DNA from: Paenibacillus sp. J45TS6
GTDB lineage: Bacteria > Bacillota > Bacilli > Paenibacillales > Paenibacillaceae
Assembly: GCF_018403285.1 (NCBI RefSeq)
Contig: NZ_BOSJ01000001.1
Span: 62,001 to 126,000 of the forward strand
Direction: 5' to 3'
DNA: 64,000 nucleotides
Below the pieces are notes generated by a model. It saw only the letters and a program-made list of their open reading frames with translations, did no database searches and was not told where the DNA came from. The translations under genes and the position numbers were made by a program. Shown here piece after piece: positions 45,352-52,512 of this stretch; position 1 is the stretch's first letter, and each line of letters begins with the position of its first letter.

Positions 45352-46023
45352 TTATAGTGGTCCGGAGATACCTTGTCGGCGGATCATAATAAAATGGCCT
45401 ACAAGTAAAATAAGCAGAACAGCAGGAAGGAAGAACACGTGAAGGGCAAAGAATCTCGTTAATGTCTCAGCTCCAACAATCGTACCGCCTTGTAAAAGTT
45501 CTTTGATAATAGGTCCCAAATAAGGAACCGTATTCGCGATCTCGAGTGTTACTTTGGTCGCAAAGTAAGCTTTGTTATCCCAAGGCAGCAGATAACCTGT
45601 TAATCCAAGTCCAAGCATAACGAAAAAGATTAACATTCCTACCACCCAGTTCATCTCACGTGGGGCTTTATAGGATCCTGTGAAAAACACCCGCATCGTA
45701 TGTAAAAACATCATCACTATGACCAAGCTGGCTCCCCAGTGGTGCATTCCCCGTACAATCTGACCAAAAGCAACTTGGGTTTGCAAAAACTCTACACTAG
45801 CATACGCATTAATAATGTCGGGTACGTAATACATCGTTAGAAACATTCCTGAAAGAATCTGTATAACCGTGATGAAGAACGTAAGTCCGCCAAAGCAATA
45901 TACAAACGCTGAAAAGTGATGGGCTGGATTTACGTGTTCAGGAACTTCATGGTCAGCAACGTCACGCCAAATAGGAGTGATATCCAGACGTTCGTCGACC
46001 CAGTTGTAAATATTTTTAAACAT
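45352..46023 (-). CDS. qcrB: Menaquinol-cytochrome c reductase, cytochrome b6 subunit
   Basis: A 223-residue, four-helix cytochrome b6. Haem-ligand histidines are visible in GMHHWGASLVIVMMFLHTMR and FALHVFFLPAVLLILLVGHF. GLTGYLLPWDNKAYFATKV matches the quinol site region. It follows qcrA by 14 bases and precedes qcrC by 19. Confidence 0.96.
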   Translation of the reverse strand: MFKNIYNWVDERLDITPIWRDVADHEVPEHVNPAHHFSAFVYCFGGLTFFITVIQILSGMFLTMYYVPDIINAYASVEFLQTQVAFGQIVRGMHHWGASLVIVMMFLHTMRVFFTGSYKAPREMNWVVGMLIFFVMLGLGLTGYLLPWDNKAYFATKVTLEIANTVPYLGPIIKELLQGGTIVGAETLTRFFALHVFFLPAVLLILLVGHFIMIRRQGISGPL

Positions 46024-46037
46024 CTACTCACGCCTTC

Positions 46038-46580
46038 CTATTGGACTCTCTGATTCGGAATAATCTCCCCAAGGTATATCCATCCATCTTCTTCCTTGAC
46101 GGTGTACTCATCAAGCGGCTTGGAAGCTACAGCTAACTGTTTCCCCTCTTGTGTATAATGTGCACCATGGCAAGGACAGAAATATTGATTTTGAAATTCA
46201 GGATTGTTATTGTAACCAACCAAACATCCAAGATGCTTACATATCGGTGACAATGCATAGATGGTGCCGTCTTCCCCTTTGCGAATCCATGCAATTAGTG
46301 AAGAATTGTTAGTGTACCAACCATCTTGCTGTTTCAGTTCAAAATGGACTTCCAGAGGCTCCGAAGTCACTTTACTCACTTCCACTGCCTTCACAAATGC
46401 GCCATCATCTTTCTTTTGCAATATTGGATCCACACCAAATCGAACCATAGGCAATACGACACCTGCAGCCATATATGCGGTAGCTCCGCCCAAAGTGTAC
46501 GTCAGAAACTGTCTGCGTGACATCTCTTTCCGCTTGGGTGGCTTAGGCACATTATGCTCATTGTCATTGTGATTGCTCAT
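46038..46580 (-). CDS. qcrA: Menaquinol-cytochrome c reductase, Rieske iron-sulfur subunit
   Basis: A 180-residue Rieske protein. The [2Fe-2S] ligands are in CKHLGC and CPCHGAHY. The N-terminus has a twin-arginine signal (MSRRQFLTYTLGGATAYMAA) acting as membrane anchor. The frame is open 19 codons upstream; the ATG used is 10 bases from AGGGGG, and the alternative ATG 12 codons earlier remains possible. First gene of qcrABC. Confidence 0.94.
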   Translation of the reverse strand: MSNHNDNEHNVPKPPKRKEMSRRQFLTYTLGGATAYMAAGVVLPMVRFGVDPILQKKDDGAFVKAVEVSKVTSEPLEVHFELKQQDGWYTNNSSLIAWIRKGEDGTIYALSPICKHLGCLVGYNNNPEFQNQYFCPCHGAHYTQEGKQLAVASKPLDEYTVKEEDGWIYLGEIIPNQRVQ

Positions 46581-46687
46581 CCTCTTCCGACCCCCTTTTT
46601 CATCCAAATATTTCATTCTTCTCTTAAAATATTCCACAAATTACTATGACATACATTATCATATAGTAGCCTACAAGGACCGTCAAG

Positions 46688-46756
46688 AATTTGTCACATA
46701 TTTTCAAACAGGGAATGGAAGCGTTACAATGAAAATGTTGGTAATTTGTCACATAT
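46688..46756. repeat. 14-base direct repeat upstream of qcrA
   Basis: AATTTGTCACATAT occurs at 46688-46701 and again at 46743-46756, 55 bases start to start. Between them is TGGAAGCGTTACA (46716-46728), which resembles a catabolite-response element with mismatches. On the qcr coding strand the repeat reads ATATGTGACAAATT, with a TGTGA half-site. Such spacing fits binding of a regulator to same-phase sites (about five helical turns). Regulators such as ResD, Fnr or CcpA are known for respiratory genes, but none can be named from this. Confidence 0.5.
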
Positions 46757-46770
46757 CCCTATGAAATGGA

Positions 46771-47208
46771 TTAATTCCACATCTGATAGATTTGACTCTG
46801 GATATCCTTCTTGAATTCGTTTTCAATAGCGTGTTCCCATTCTTCCTTCCCAAGAGATAATGCAGCTAAAGAAAAGACTAGATCTGCCTTAGGAAGATCA
46901 GCTTGAACCAATGCTTCGTCAGCAGTCATCACAATGACATATTTGAATCCGCCTGCTTTTAGATGAGAGCACAGCTCATTTAAATGCTCTAATTCCGAAG
47001 CTTGGCTATAATGAACGGCAGGATAGGTGACTACTCGTCCGTTGAAAGGAATCTCAACATAATCCAGAAAATCTCTTAGCCTTTCAAGCGCAATTACCGT
47101 TTCGCAGGGGGATTCCCGTCCCGTAAGTGCGGTGTATGGTATGAGACATGTATCTAGGTAAGACTGCAATTCTACCCAATCTTCTGATGTAATCTCGCTG
47201 AATTTCAA
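46771..47208 (-). CDS. ypiF: DUF2487 protein (YpiF type)
   Basis: A 145-residue soluble protein. MKFSEITSEDWVELQSYLDT, LIPYTALTGRESPCETVIAL and GRVVTYPAVHY fit the YpiF/DUF2487 family, which precedes qcrA in Bacillus. No catalytic motif is evident. The TTG start is seven bases from GAGGAGG. Function unknown. Confidence 0.75.
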   Translation of the reverse strand: MKFSEITSEDWVELQSYLDTCLIPYTALTGRESPCETVIALERLRDFLDYVEIPFNGRVVTYPAVHYSQASELEHLNELCSHLKAGGFKYVIVMTADEALVQADLPKADLVFSLAALSLGKEEWEHAIENEFKKDIQSQIYQMWN

Positions 47209-47283
47209 GACCCTGCCTCCTCTTTATGTATTACTTCTATTATAAGGTTCGAAACCATAACTGGAAAGACTTTCTATAGATTC

Positions 47284-47325
47284 AAAAAAGAACCCTTCTC
47301 ATTTTTCAGAGAAGGGTTCTTTTTT
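47284..47325 (-). terminator. Terminator of the IDEAL-domain gene
   Basis: AAAAAAGAACCCTTCTC (47284-47300) and GAGAAGGGTTCTTTTTT (47309-47325) are fully complementary; both strands end in T6, so it can work in both directions. Confidence 0.92.
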
Positions 47326-47339
47326 AACGTAGGGTTGTC

Positions 47340-47522
47340 TTACGAAATAATTAATCTCAGTTCATCCGTCAGGCTGCGGAAAGCCACTTCATCCCCCGAT
47401 GCCAGTGCTTTGTCAATTTCATCATACAATTGTTCACTCCGATGTTTGCGTAATGCCGCGTCCCAGACCATTTCTGCAGCCAGTCCTAACATGACCTCGT
47501 AAGTAACTTTCATTTTATCCAT
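47340..47522 (-). CDS. Small IDEAL-domain protein
   Basis: A 60-residue protein whose C-terminal 37 residues (AALRKHRSEQLYDEIDKALA, then SGDEVAFRSLTDEL) form an IDEAL domain. In B. subtilis the domain ends the longer protein YpiB, encoded at the same place; here only the domain and a short lead remain. The ATG used is eight bases from GGAGG; the frame also opens five codons upstream inside the ribosome site. Function unknown; probably protein-protein interaction. Confidence 0.75.
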   Translation of the reverse strand: MDKMKVTYEVMLGLAAEMVWDAALRKHRSEQLYDEIDKALASGDEVAFRSLTDELRLIIS

Positions 47523-47580
47523 AGGATGCACCTCCAACCAATTGTTATATTTTCAGGCTAAGCTAAATTATTTTCACGGG

Positions 47581-48684
47581 TTAACGGGATGTATATTGAA
47601 CCGCATTACAGGTTACCGTTAACCGGTTTCCCCAAGGTGTCATTCTAACAACCTGTCCCTTCTCCTCATGTTCTCCGATCCGAACCATTCCTAGATGCAT
47701 CATCATTTGAAGTATTCGCTGTTTAAGAACAGCCTCATTCGTATCGTAGTAGAAGGGATGAATGATCTCACCCATGCTTTCCAGTAAGGAGGAAACAGTA
47801 ATCCATTCCTTCGCACACTCCCCAATCCAATACACAACAGAAGCAAGACTTGGAATAGCTCCTTTATAAAGTCTTAACCAATAGCGAAAAATCTGCATCA
47901 ACTCTTCGTCTGATGACTTCTCAAAAACATGAGTGCCTTCATCGGTAATAGCAAGAATTCCATTGTTTTCTGCTATATACCGCTGATGAATCGCATAATC
48001 ATACAGTAGAGCTAACCGATCAGGGTATTCTTTATAGCTTCTCCCATATCCGAAACGCCATCCTGCTTTTCCTACCAATGGTTCTTTTACATGTAGAAAA
48101 TCCAGCAGCTGCTGCTGCGTTCTCTTATACATAAATCCTTCCTGATTCAGAGGAATTTCATACTGATCAGTGAATTTAAGCAGCAATTTCATATCCTCGA
48201 ACATTAAATGATGTTCTTCACGATAGACGGAAGGTTCAGGGACAACCTCAGCAAGCTGTATAAATTTTGAACGTATTACGCCCATAAATTTCATTTTTAA
48301 ATCTTGGGGAACACGATACAAATATTTCGTTTGCTGTGTTGAACCGTTAAATAACCAGCCCCGTTTCGTAAACTGAACAACAATATCGCGAAAATAGGCA
48401 GCAGGACGTTCTCCCTTGGGTTCCATTGCTTGCTTTGCAAGGGCCGTAAGTTCTTCTATGCTGTAATTTACCCTTCCATCAAACAGTAGTGCATTTAGAA
48501 AGCTAAGCTGACCCTCTGGCAGATCATATACCAGTTCTTCAATAAAGGAGGAATTACCAAGTGTAACTAAAATACTCTGAATTAATTCATGTTTGGAATG
48601 GGTGTTGCTGCTGCATTCATAATGGTTTGCAATGCGGTTTAGCTGACCAATGTCAGCATACGTAAGTAGATCCGCTAAATTCAT
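47581..48684 (-). CDS. Conserved-looking protein of unknown function, 367 residues
   Basis: I do not recognise the family with certainty. The soluble protein begins MNLADLLTYADIGQLNRIAN with a SAP-like segment (HSKHELIQSILVTLG). The middle contains winged-helix-like stretches (LKFTDQYEIPLNQEGFMYKR; GILAITDEGTHVFE), and the C-terminal part again ends in a helix-turn-helix-like segment (MMMHLGMVRIGEHEEKGQVV). The layout recalls helicase-associated or regulatory winged-helix proteins. The frame runs 43 codons upstream through a terminator, so the ATG with GAGG ten bases before it is used. It stands alone between two terminators. Confidence 0.7.
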   Translation of the reverse strand: MNLADLLTYADIGQLNRIANHYECSSNTHSKHELIQSILVTLGNSSFIEELVYDLPEGQLSFLNALLFDGRVNYSIEELTALAKQAMEPKGERPAAYFRDIVVQFTKRGWLFNGSTQQTKYLYRVPQDLKMKFMGVIRSKFIQLAEVVPEPSVYREEHHLMFEDMKLLLKFTDQYEIPLNQEGFMYKRTQQQLLDFLHVKEPLVGKAGWRFGYGRSYKEYPDRLALLYDYAIHQRYIAENNGILAITDEGTHVFEKSSDEELMQIFRYWLRLYKGAIPSLASVVYWIGECAKEWITVSSLLESMGEIIHPFYYDTNEAVLKQRILQMMMHLGMVRIGEHEEKGQVVRMTPWGNRLTVTCNAVQYTSR

Positions 48685-48745
48685 TGTCCCATCGCCTCGC
48701 CGTTTTACTACCATTATGGGAATTATTGCAACATTTATTCCTTTA

Positions 48746-48784
48746 CGGCAAAAAAAATAACCCGAATCTGCATTCGGGTTATTT
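48746..48784 (-). terminator. Terminator of the histidine phosphatase gene
   Basis: AAATAACCCGAAT (48755-48767) pairs with ATTCGGGTTATTT (48772-48784). On the minus strand seven T follow. It starts ten bases after the phosphatase stop. Confidence 0.92.
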
Positions 48785-48793
48785 ACACAGCAA

Positions 48794-49396
48794 TTATTTT
48801 TTTGATTTTTCAAACGAACATTCCATTAAATGCTTCGTACAGTTATAAAGCAACGGATTCCATTTTTCTTCTTCGTTCTCTAGTATGGTAAGAGACAAAT
48901 TTCCAATTCTCTCGTTATATCGATCTTCGTAAAGTGCTTTATATAACTGAGCAAGCAGAGCCCCGTGAGAAACGACAAGAATATGCTGATGAGGATGTGT
49001 CTGTGCCAATTCATTAATAAAGGTAAGGGCCCTTACCCGCATATCAGGTTCTTTTTCCTGCCCTAAGTCTAATAAATTCCAGTCTACTCCCCATTTTGCT
49101 TCTCGTTCTTCTTGCGTTAGGCCTTCGGCCTGCCCAAAAGATCTTTCTTGAAGTCGTTCATCAGGCGGAAGCATAGGAACATTAATAATACGGCTTATGA
49201 TTTCTCCTGTTTCCTGTGCGCGAGACAATCCGCTCGTTATAATATAGTCCCACTCATAGGGTTCAGTTAGAAGACGTTCTCCAAGCAACTTTGCCTGCAG
49301 TCTGCCTTCATCATTCAGAGGAATGTCGCTGCGTCCTTGAATTCGTCCAGCTACATTCCAATCCGTAAGTCCATGACGTATTAAACCAATTCTCAT
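48794..49396 (-). CDS. Histidine phosphatase family protein (phosphoglycerate mutase-like)
   Basis: A 200-residue enzyme. The phosphohistidine motif LIRHGLTDWN is at residues 5-14, a conserved Arg in SGLSRAQETGEII, Glu in LQERSFGQAEG, and the second His in VVSHGALL. This set belongs to broad-specificity phosphatases of the GpmB/PhoE/CobC group; the substrate cannot be told. AAGGAGG precedes the ATG. It follows a sigma/anti-sigma pair by 27 bases and may be co-transcribed with it. Confidence 0.88.
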   Translation of the reverse strand: MRIGLIRHGLTDWNVAGRIQGRSDIPLNDEGRLQAKLLGERLLTEPYEWDYIITSGLSRAQETGEIISRIINVPMLPPDERLQERSFGQAEGLTQEEREAKWGVDWNLLDLGQEKEPDMRVRALTFINELAQTHPHQHILVVSHGALLAQLYKALYEDRYNERIGNLSLTILENEEEKWNPLLYNCTKHLMECSFEKSKK

Positions 49397-49423
49397 TTCA
49401 AGATATGCCTCCTTCTCTTTTTG

Positions 49424-50017
49424 TTATTTGGTTATATGATGCATTCTGCGTAAAGAGAATAAAGCCATCCCCAAAGCTAGCAAAGATATGAATATCCAGT
49501 ACTCAGGGTAAGCGGGAATCCCTGCTACAAAGGGTTCAATAATACCAGAAGCACCTTTAGTATCATGGTAAAACAAGCTGAAAGCCGGTGTATTACTCGC
49601 TACTCCAGTAGGAACAATTCCAGCACCATTATTCATGCCAGCATCGCTACTAGTACTTACCTTCCATACCATGAGCACGATGCTGCACAACAACACGGCT
49701 AAACAAGCAGAAATCCAGATTGAAAAACGAGTGACCGTTGTTTCCGTCCATTTGTAGGGTTTGATATCTGTTCTTTGAATATGCGGATGGTCGCTGTATA
49801 TCTTGTCCATTACCTTACCGTGCATCGATTGAAGCGACTTGTCGGGAACAGGATCTAAAGTCTCGGGAATCAGGTCATATAATTCCTCCCACCTGCTATA
49901 TTCAAAGGCACAATCAGAGCATTCTTCTATATGTTTATTCAGTTCAACTCGTACCGGATGATGTGCGGACAAATCCCAAACTTGCGCCATGCACTCCTGG
50001 GCTTCGTTGCAATTCAT
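49424..50017 (-). CDS. Zinc-type anti-sigma factor with two membrane helices
   Basis: The 197-residue protein has an N-terminal zinc-binding anti-sigma domain with HIEECSDC (HxxxCxxC) near residue 30 and an earlier Cys in MNCNEAQECMAQVW. A helix lies at about 100-122 and a second at about 170-190, ending in a basic tail. The ATG overlaps the sigma stop (ATGA), so the two are coupled. Typical partner of the ECF sigma factor upstream. Confidence 0.86.
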   Translation of the reverse strand: MNCNEAQECMAQVWDLSAHHPVRVELNKHIEECSDCAFEYSRWEELYDLIPETLDPVPDKSLQSMHGKVMDKIYSDHPHIQRTDIKPYKWTETTVTRFSIWISACLAVLLCSIVLMVWKVSTSSDAGMNNGAGIVPTGVASNTPAFSLFYHDTKGASGIIEPFVAGIPAYPEYWIFISLLALGMALFSLRRMHHITK

Positions 50018-50607
50018 TGACTTTTCATCCCTTCATATTCCTCATAGATCGGTTCAAAGAAATACGAATGCAACTGATTCTTGACGCTCATCCGTGCACG
50101 AAACAATAAAGATTTGACGGAACTCACGGTCTGCCCTAAAATATCCGAAATTTCCTGATATTCGAGCTGATCATATTCTCTGAGAATAAGAGCCGTTCGC
50201 TGCTTATCAGGCAAATTATTAATTGCTTCACGCACTTTAATGACACGTTCATTTCTCAGCATCGCTTGTTCAGGAGCTGTATCCAAAGAAGCAACAGGAA
50301 TAACTCCACTTTCTTCAAGCGGAATATTACTTCCTCGATGTTTTCGAAGTTCGCTAAGAACCGTATTTCTAGCAATAGTATACACCCAGGTGGAGAAAGA
50401 TGCATCAATCTCGCGGAAGGAATTTAGACTTCGATAAGCTTTATAAAATGTTTCTGATACTAAATCTTCTGACATATGTTCAAGTCCAGAACTGCGAAGC
50501 ATGTGGTAGACAAAAGCATACATCTTTCTTTCATATCTTCCCATGAGCTCAGAATATAGCTCGACTTTTCCTGCTTTTATTTCTTTAATCAACTCTGAAT
50601 CATCCAT
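50014..50607 (-). CDS. ECF RNA polymerase sigma factor
   Basis: A 197-residue ECF sigma. Region 2 is MSEDLVSETFYKAYRSLNSF followed by FSTWVYTIARNTVLSELRKH; region 4 is LPDKQRTALILREYDQLEYQ followed by EISDILGQTVSSVKSLLFRA. It carries about 20 extra residues at the C-terminus (SYFFEPIYEEYEGMKSQ), rich in acidic and aromatic residues. AAGGAGG lies nine bases before the ATG. I found no clear TGAAAC-type promoter upstream, so autoregulation is not obvious. The operon sits where Bacillus has aroA (aroE) and ypiA. Confidence 0.92.
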   Translation of the reverse strand: MDDSELIKEIKAGKVELYSELMGRYERKMYAFVYHMLRSSGLEHMSEDLVSETFYKAYRSLNSFREIDASFSTWVYTIARNTVLSELRKHRGSNIPLEESGVIPVASLDTAPEQAMLRNERVIKVREAINNLPDKQRTALILREYDQLEYQEISDILGQTVSSVKSLLFRARMSVKNQLHSYFFEPIYEEYEGMKSQ

Positions 50608-50940
50608 TAGGTCTAAGCTCCTCCTTGCAGTTCCATAGTGCCCAGGTATATGAAAATGCCTGTAACAACACTTTTTAGAGCGGGAACCTATTATTATGAT
50701 TGAATATAATTACAGAAATGTAATTTTTATTATTAGGTTGTAAATAGCTAACTAGTTCTTACTCTCTTGCTTGTAAATCCTTATGTAGTAACACTTTCCT
50801 AATCATTCCTATAATTCCAAGGAACATTATACCATATAATCAACCAAAGTTTCCCTTTTAATTTATGAAAAATTTGTTATTTATTTTACGTCTATGATAC
50901 TTTAAGACTAAGTGGACCGGTTTGATCTAGTCATGTAAGC
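50608..50940. other. AT-rich intergenic region upstream of the ECF sigma gene
   Basis: No ORF with a ribosome site is seen. The 5' part should hold the sigma-gene promoter, but no hexamer pair stands out. Several AT-rich stretches (around 50695-50760 and 50830-50900) give chance TATAAT-like words. I assign nothing else. Confidence 0.45.
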
Positions 50941-51047
50941 AAAAAAAATAGGCCGCGAATTTATTGCAGCCCGTTGTTCAAAATCTGTGTTATTAAAATT
51001 TCATGATTGAAAATTATTGATTTTTATTAGAAAAAATATAGACAGTC
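50941..51047 (-). ncRNA. Probable small RNA, diverged copy of the neighbouring one
   Basis: On the minus strand TTGAAA (51081-51076) and TTTAAT (51059-51054), 16 bases apart, could start an RNA near 51047. It would end at GGCTGC / GCGGCC (50971-50951) followed by TATTTTTTTT. The last 40 bases (TGAACAACGGGCTGC... to the T run) closely match the 3' end of the RNA at 51183-51271. The change C to T in one arm is a G-U wobble only if the minus strand is transcribed, which supports this direction. The 5' two thirds are AT-rich and unlike the other copy. No ORF. Confidence 0.5.
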
Positions 51048-51182
51048 ATTGCTATTAAAGAAATACAGAACAATATTTCAACTTTCTCAAAAATCGAGGA
51101 TGCACTGAAAACAAAGATTGAAAGAAATTCAATATTGTTATAGAAAATTCACCTTCACATATAGAAGCACATCTTTCTCTTC

Positions 51183-51271
51183 AAAAAAAAGAGGCCGCGA
51201 ATCATCGCGGCCCGTTGTTCATCTTTCAGAACAACCAGTTATTGGATAGGAGTGGAGAGAAACCATACTGT
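51183..51271 (-). ncRNA. Probable small RNA of about 88 nucleotides
   Basis: A perfect sigma-A promoter on the minus strand predicts a start near 51271. The RNA has a CU-rich 5' part (TTTCTCTCCACTCCTATCC) that stays unpaired by eye, then GTTGTTC / GAACAAC (51235-51229 with 51220-51214) and the terminator GGCCGCGA / TCGCGGCC (51212-51205 with 51200-51193) with eight T at 51190-51183. A 15-codon ATG frame without ribosome site is present and probably not used. The CU-rich part could pair with GGAG ribosome sites, as in FsrA- or RsaE-type regulators; no target is shown. Confidence 0.68.
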
Positions 51272-51277
51272 ACTTTT

Positions 51278-51306
51278 ATTATATGTATCCGTTTTCATTC
51301 TGTCAA
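51278..51306 (-). promoter_or_regulatory. Perfect consensus sigma-A promoter of the small RNA
   Basis: TTGACA (51306-51301) and TATAAT (51283-51278), exactly 17 bases apart on the minus strand. No protein-coding gene follows before a terminator. Confidence 0.88.
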
Positions 51307-51364
51307 CCATAATTATACATTTATTTAGGATCTTGCATATTTACATAAATAAAGCGGTTTTATA

Positions 51365-51392
51365 AACAAAGAAAGAGGGCTTCCCCTCTCTC
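51365..51392 (-). terminator. Terminator after tyrA
   Basis: AGAGGG / CCCTCT with a GAAG loop (51389-51374) begins right after the tyrA stop; CTTTCTTTG follows, a broken T tract. It would end the aro-trp-his-tyr transcript. Confidence 0.65.
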
Positions 51393-52502
51393 TTAGCTTC
51401 GTACGGTATAACCCAGATTAGTAAGAAGTTCAATTGCTCTCTCCATATCATCTTCCTGTCGGAAGGATAACCTGAGAATGCCGGGTACATCTTCTCTGCT
51501 CTCAATGATCTGCATATTGCTCAAATTAATCCGAGCCGTCCCCAGTTCCGTAGCAATCCGGCCAATAATCCCTGGGGTATCCGGAACATCAATATAAATG
51601 TCAAATAAAGCATTGATGATTCCTTTTCTTCGCTCCGGTAATTGATCTCGAAAAGAACCGGCTTCACGAAAAGCAGCTTCAATCGCTTCCCCATTACTTT
51701 CCTCCAGCACCTGAGTGAACTGGCCTACTTGCTTATTCCAGTCTCGAAGAAGTCGCAGTAATACATCACGGTTACTCAGTAAAATATCACGCCATACTAC
51801 CGGATCACTCGACGCAATACGGGTAATATCACGGAAACCGCCGGCTGCAAGCAGCTGATATAAAGGTTCATTTTGGTTATAGCTGCTGATCTGATTAACC
51901 AGTGCTACCGCAATAATATGAGGCAAGTGACTAATAGCGCCCACGATATCATCGTGATGCTCAGGTTCTACCCGGATGACTTGTGCTCTTGTACAAGACA
52001 GTAGATGATGAAGCTTATTATAGACGTCTTCCTCAATCTCCGGCTGAGGTGTAAGAACATAGTAAGCATTTTCGAATAGCAGCGGTGAAGCCGCCTCTAC
52101 GCCAGACCGTTCTGAACCCGCCATCGGATGCCCGCCAATAAAATATACATCTCGAAAATCGAGTGTCTTCGCAGCTGCTGTAATCGAGGCTTTCGTGCTG
52201 CCTACATCTGTAATAATACAGCCTTTCTTTAGCGGGAGCTTATTTAGTTCCTGAAGATAATAATTCAGCATGCCGACCGGTACACTTAAAAAAATGAAAT
52301 CCGCATCCAGTGCCGCCTCTTCAATGGATAAGGTCACATGATCAAGTACGCCGCTCTTTAGGTATCTTTCTTGAATCTTCGGTTCATGCGCATAACCGAC
52401 TACTTCTATTCCCGGCTTCCCTTTAAAACAAAGGGCGAGAGACCCTCCGATGAGTCCCACGCCAAAGATTGCAATTTTGCAGTTTATTCCTTCTGTTCTC
52501 AT
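51393..52502 (-). CDS. tyrA: Prephenate dehydrogenase with C-terminal ACT domain
   Basis: The 369-residue protein makes 4-hydroxyphenylpyruvate for tyrosine. The NAD-binding motif is IFGVGLIGGSLAL, the dehydrogenase domain shows GGHPMAGSERSGVEAA and HLPHIIAVAL, and an ACT domain (about 295-365; DVPDTPGIIGRIATELGTAR) should bind an aromatic amino acid for feedback control. The frame extends 14 codons into hisC; the ATG used lies 10 bases after the hisC stop and has only a weak ribosome site (GTGGA). Last gene of the supraoperon; aroA does not follow as it does in Bacillus. Confidence 0.95.
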   Translation of the reverse strand: MRTEGINCKIAIFGVGLIGGSLALCFKGKPGIEVVGYAHEPKIQERYLKSGVLDHVTLSIEEAALDADFIFLSVPVGMLNYYLQELNKLPLKKGCIITDVGSTKASITAAAKTLDFRDVYFIGGHPMAGSERSGVEAASPLLFENAYYVLTPQPEIEEDVYNKLHHLLSCTRAQVIRVEPEHHDDIVGAISHLPHIIAVALVNQISSYNQNEPLYQLLAAGGFRDITRIASSDPVVWRDILLSNRDVLLRLLRDWNKQVGQFTQVLEESNGEAIEAAFREAGSFRDQLPERRKGIINALFDIYIDVPDTPGIIGRIATELGTARINLSNMQIIESREDVPGILRLSFRQEDDMERAIELLTNLGYTVRS

Positions 52503-52512
52503 TCCGAGTCCA

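Noticed and set aside
46716-46728. Catabolite-response element upstream of qcrA
   Set aside because: TGGAAGCGTTACA misses at least one conserved position and is one base short of the usual palindrome; noted in the repeat entry but not called as a site.
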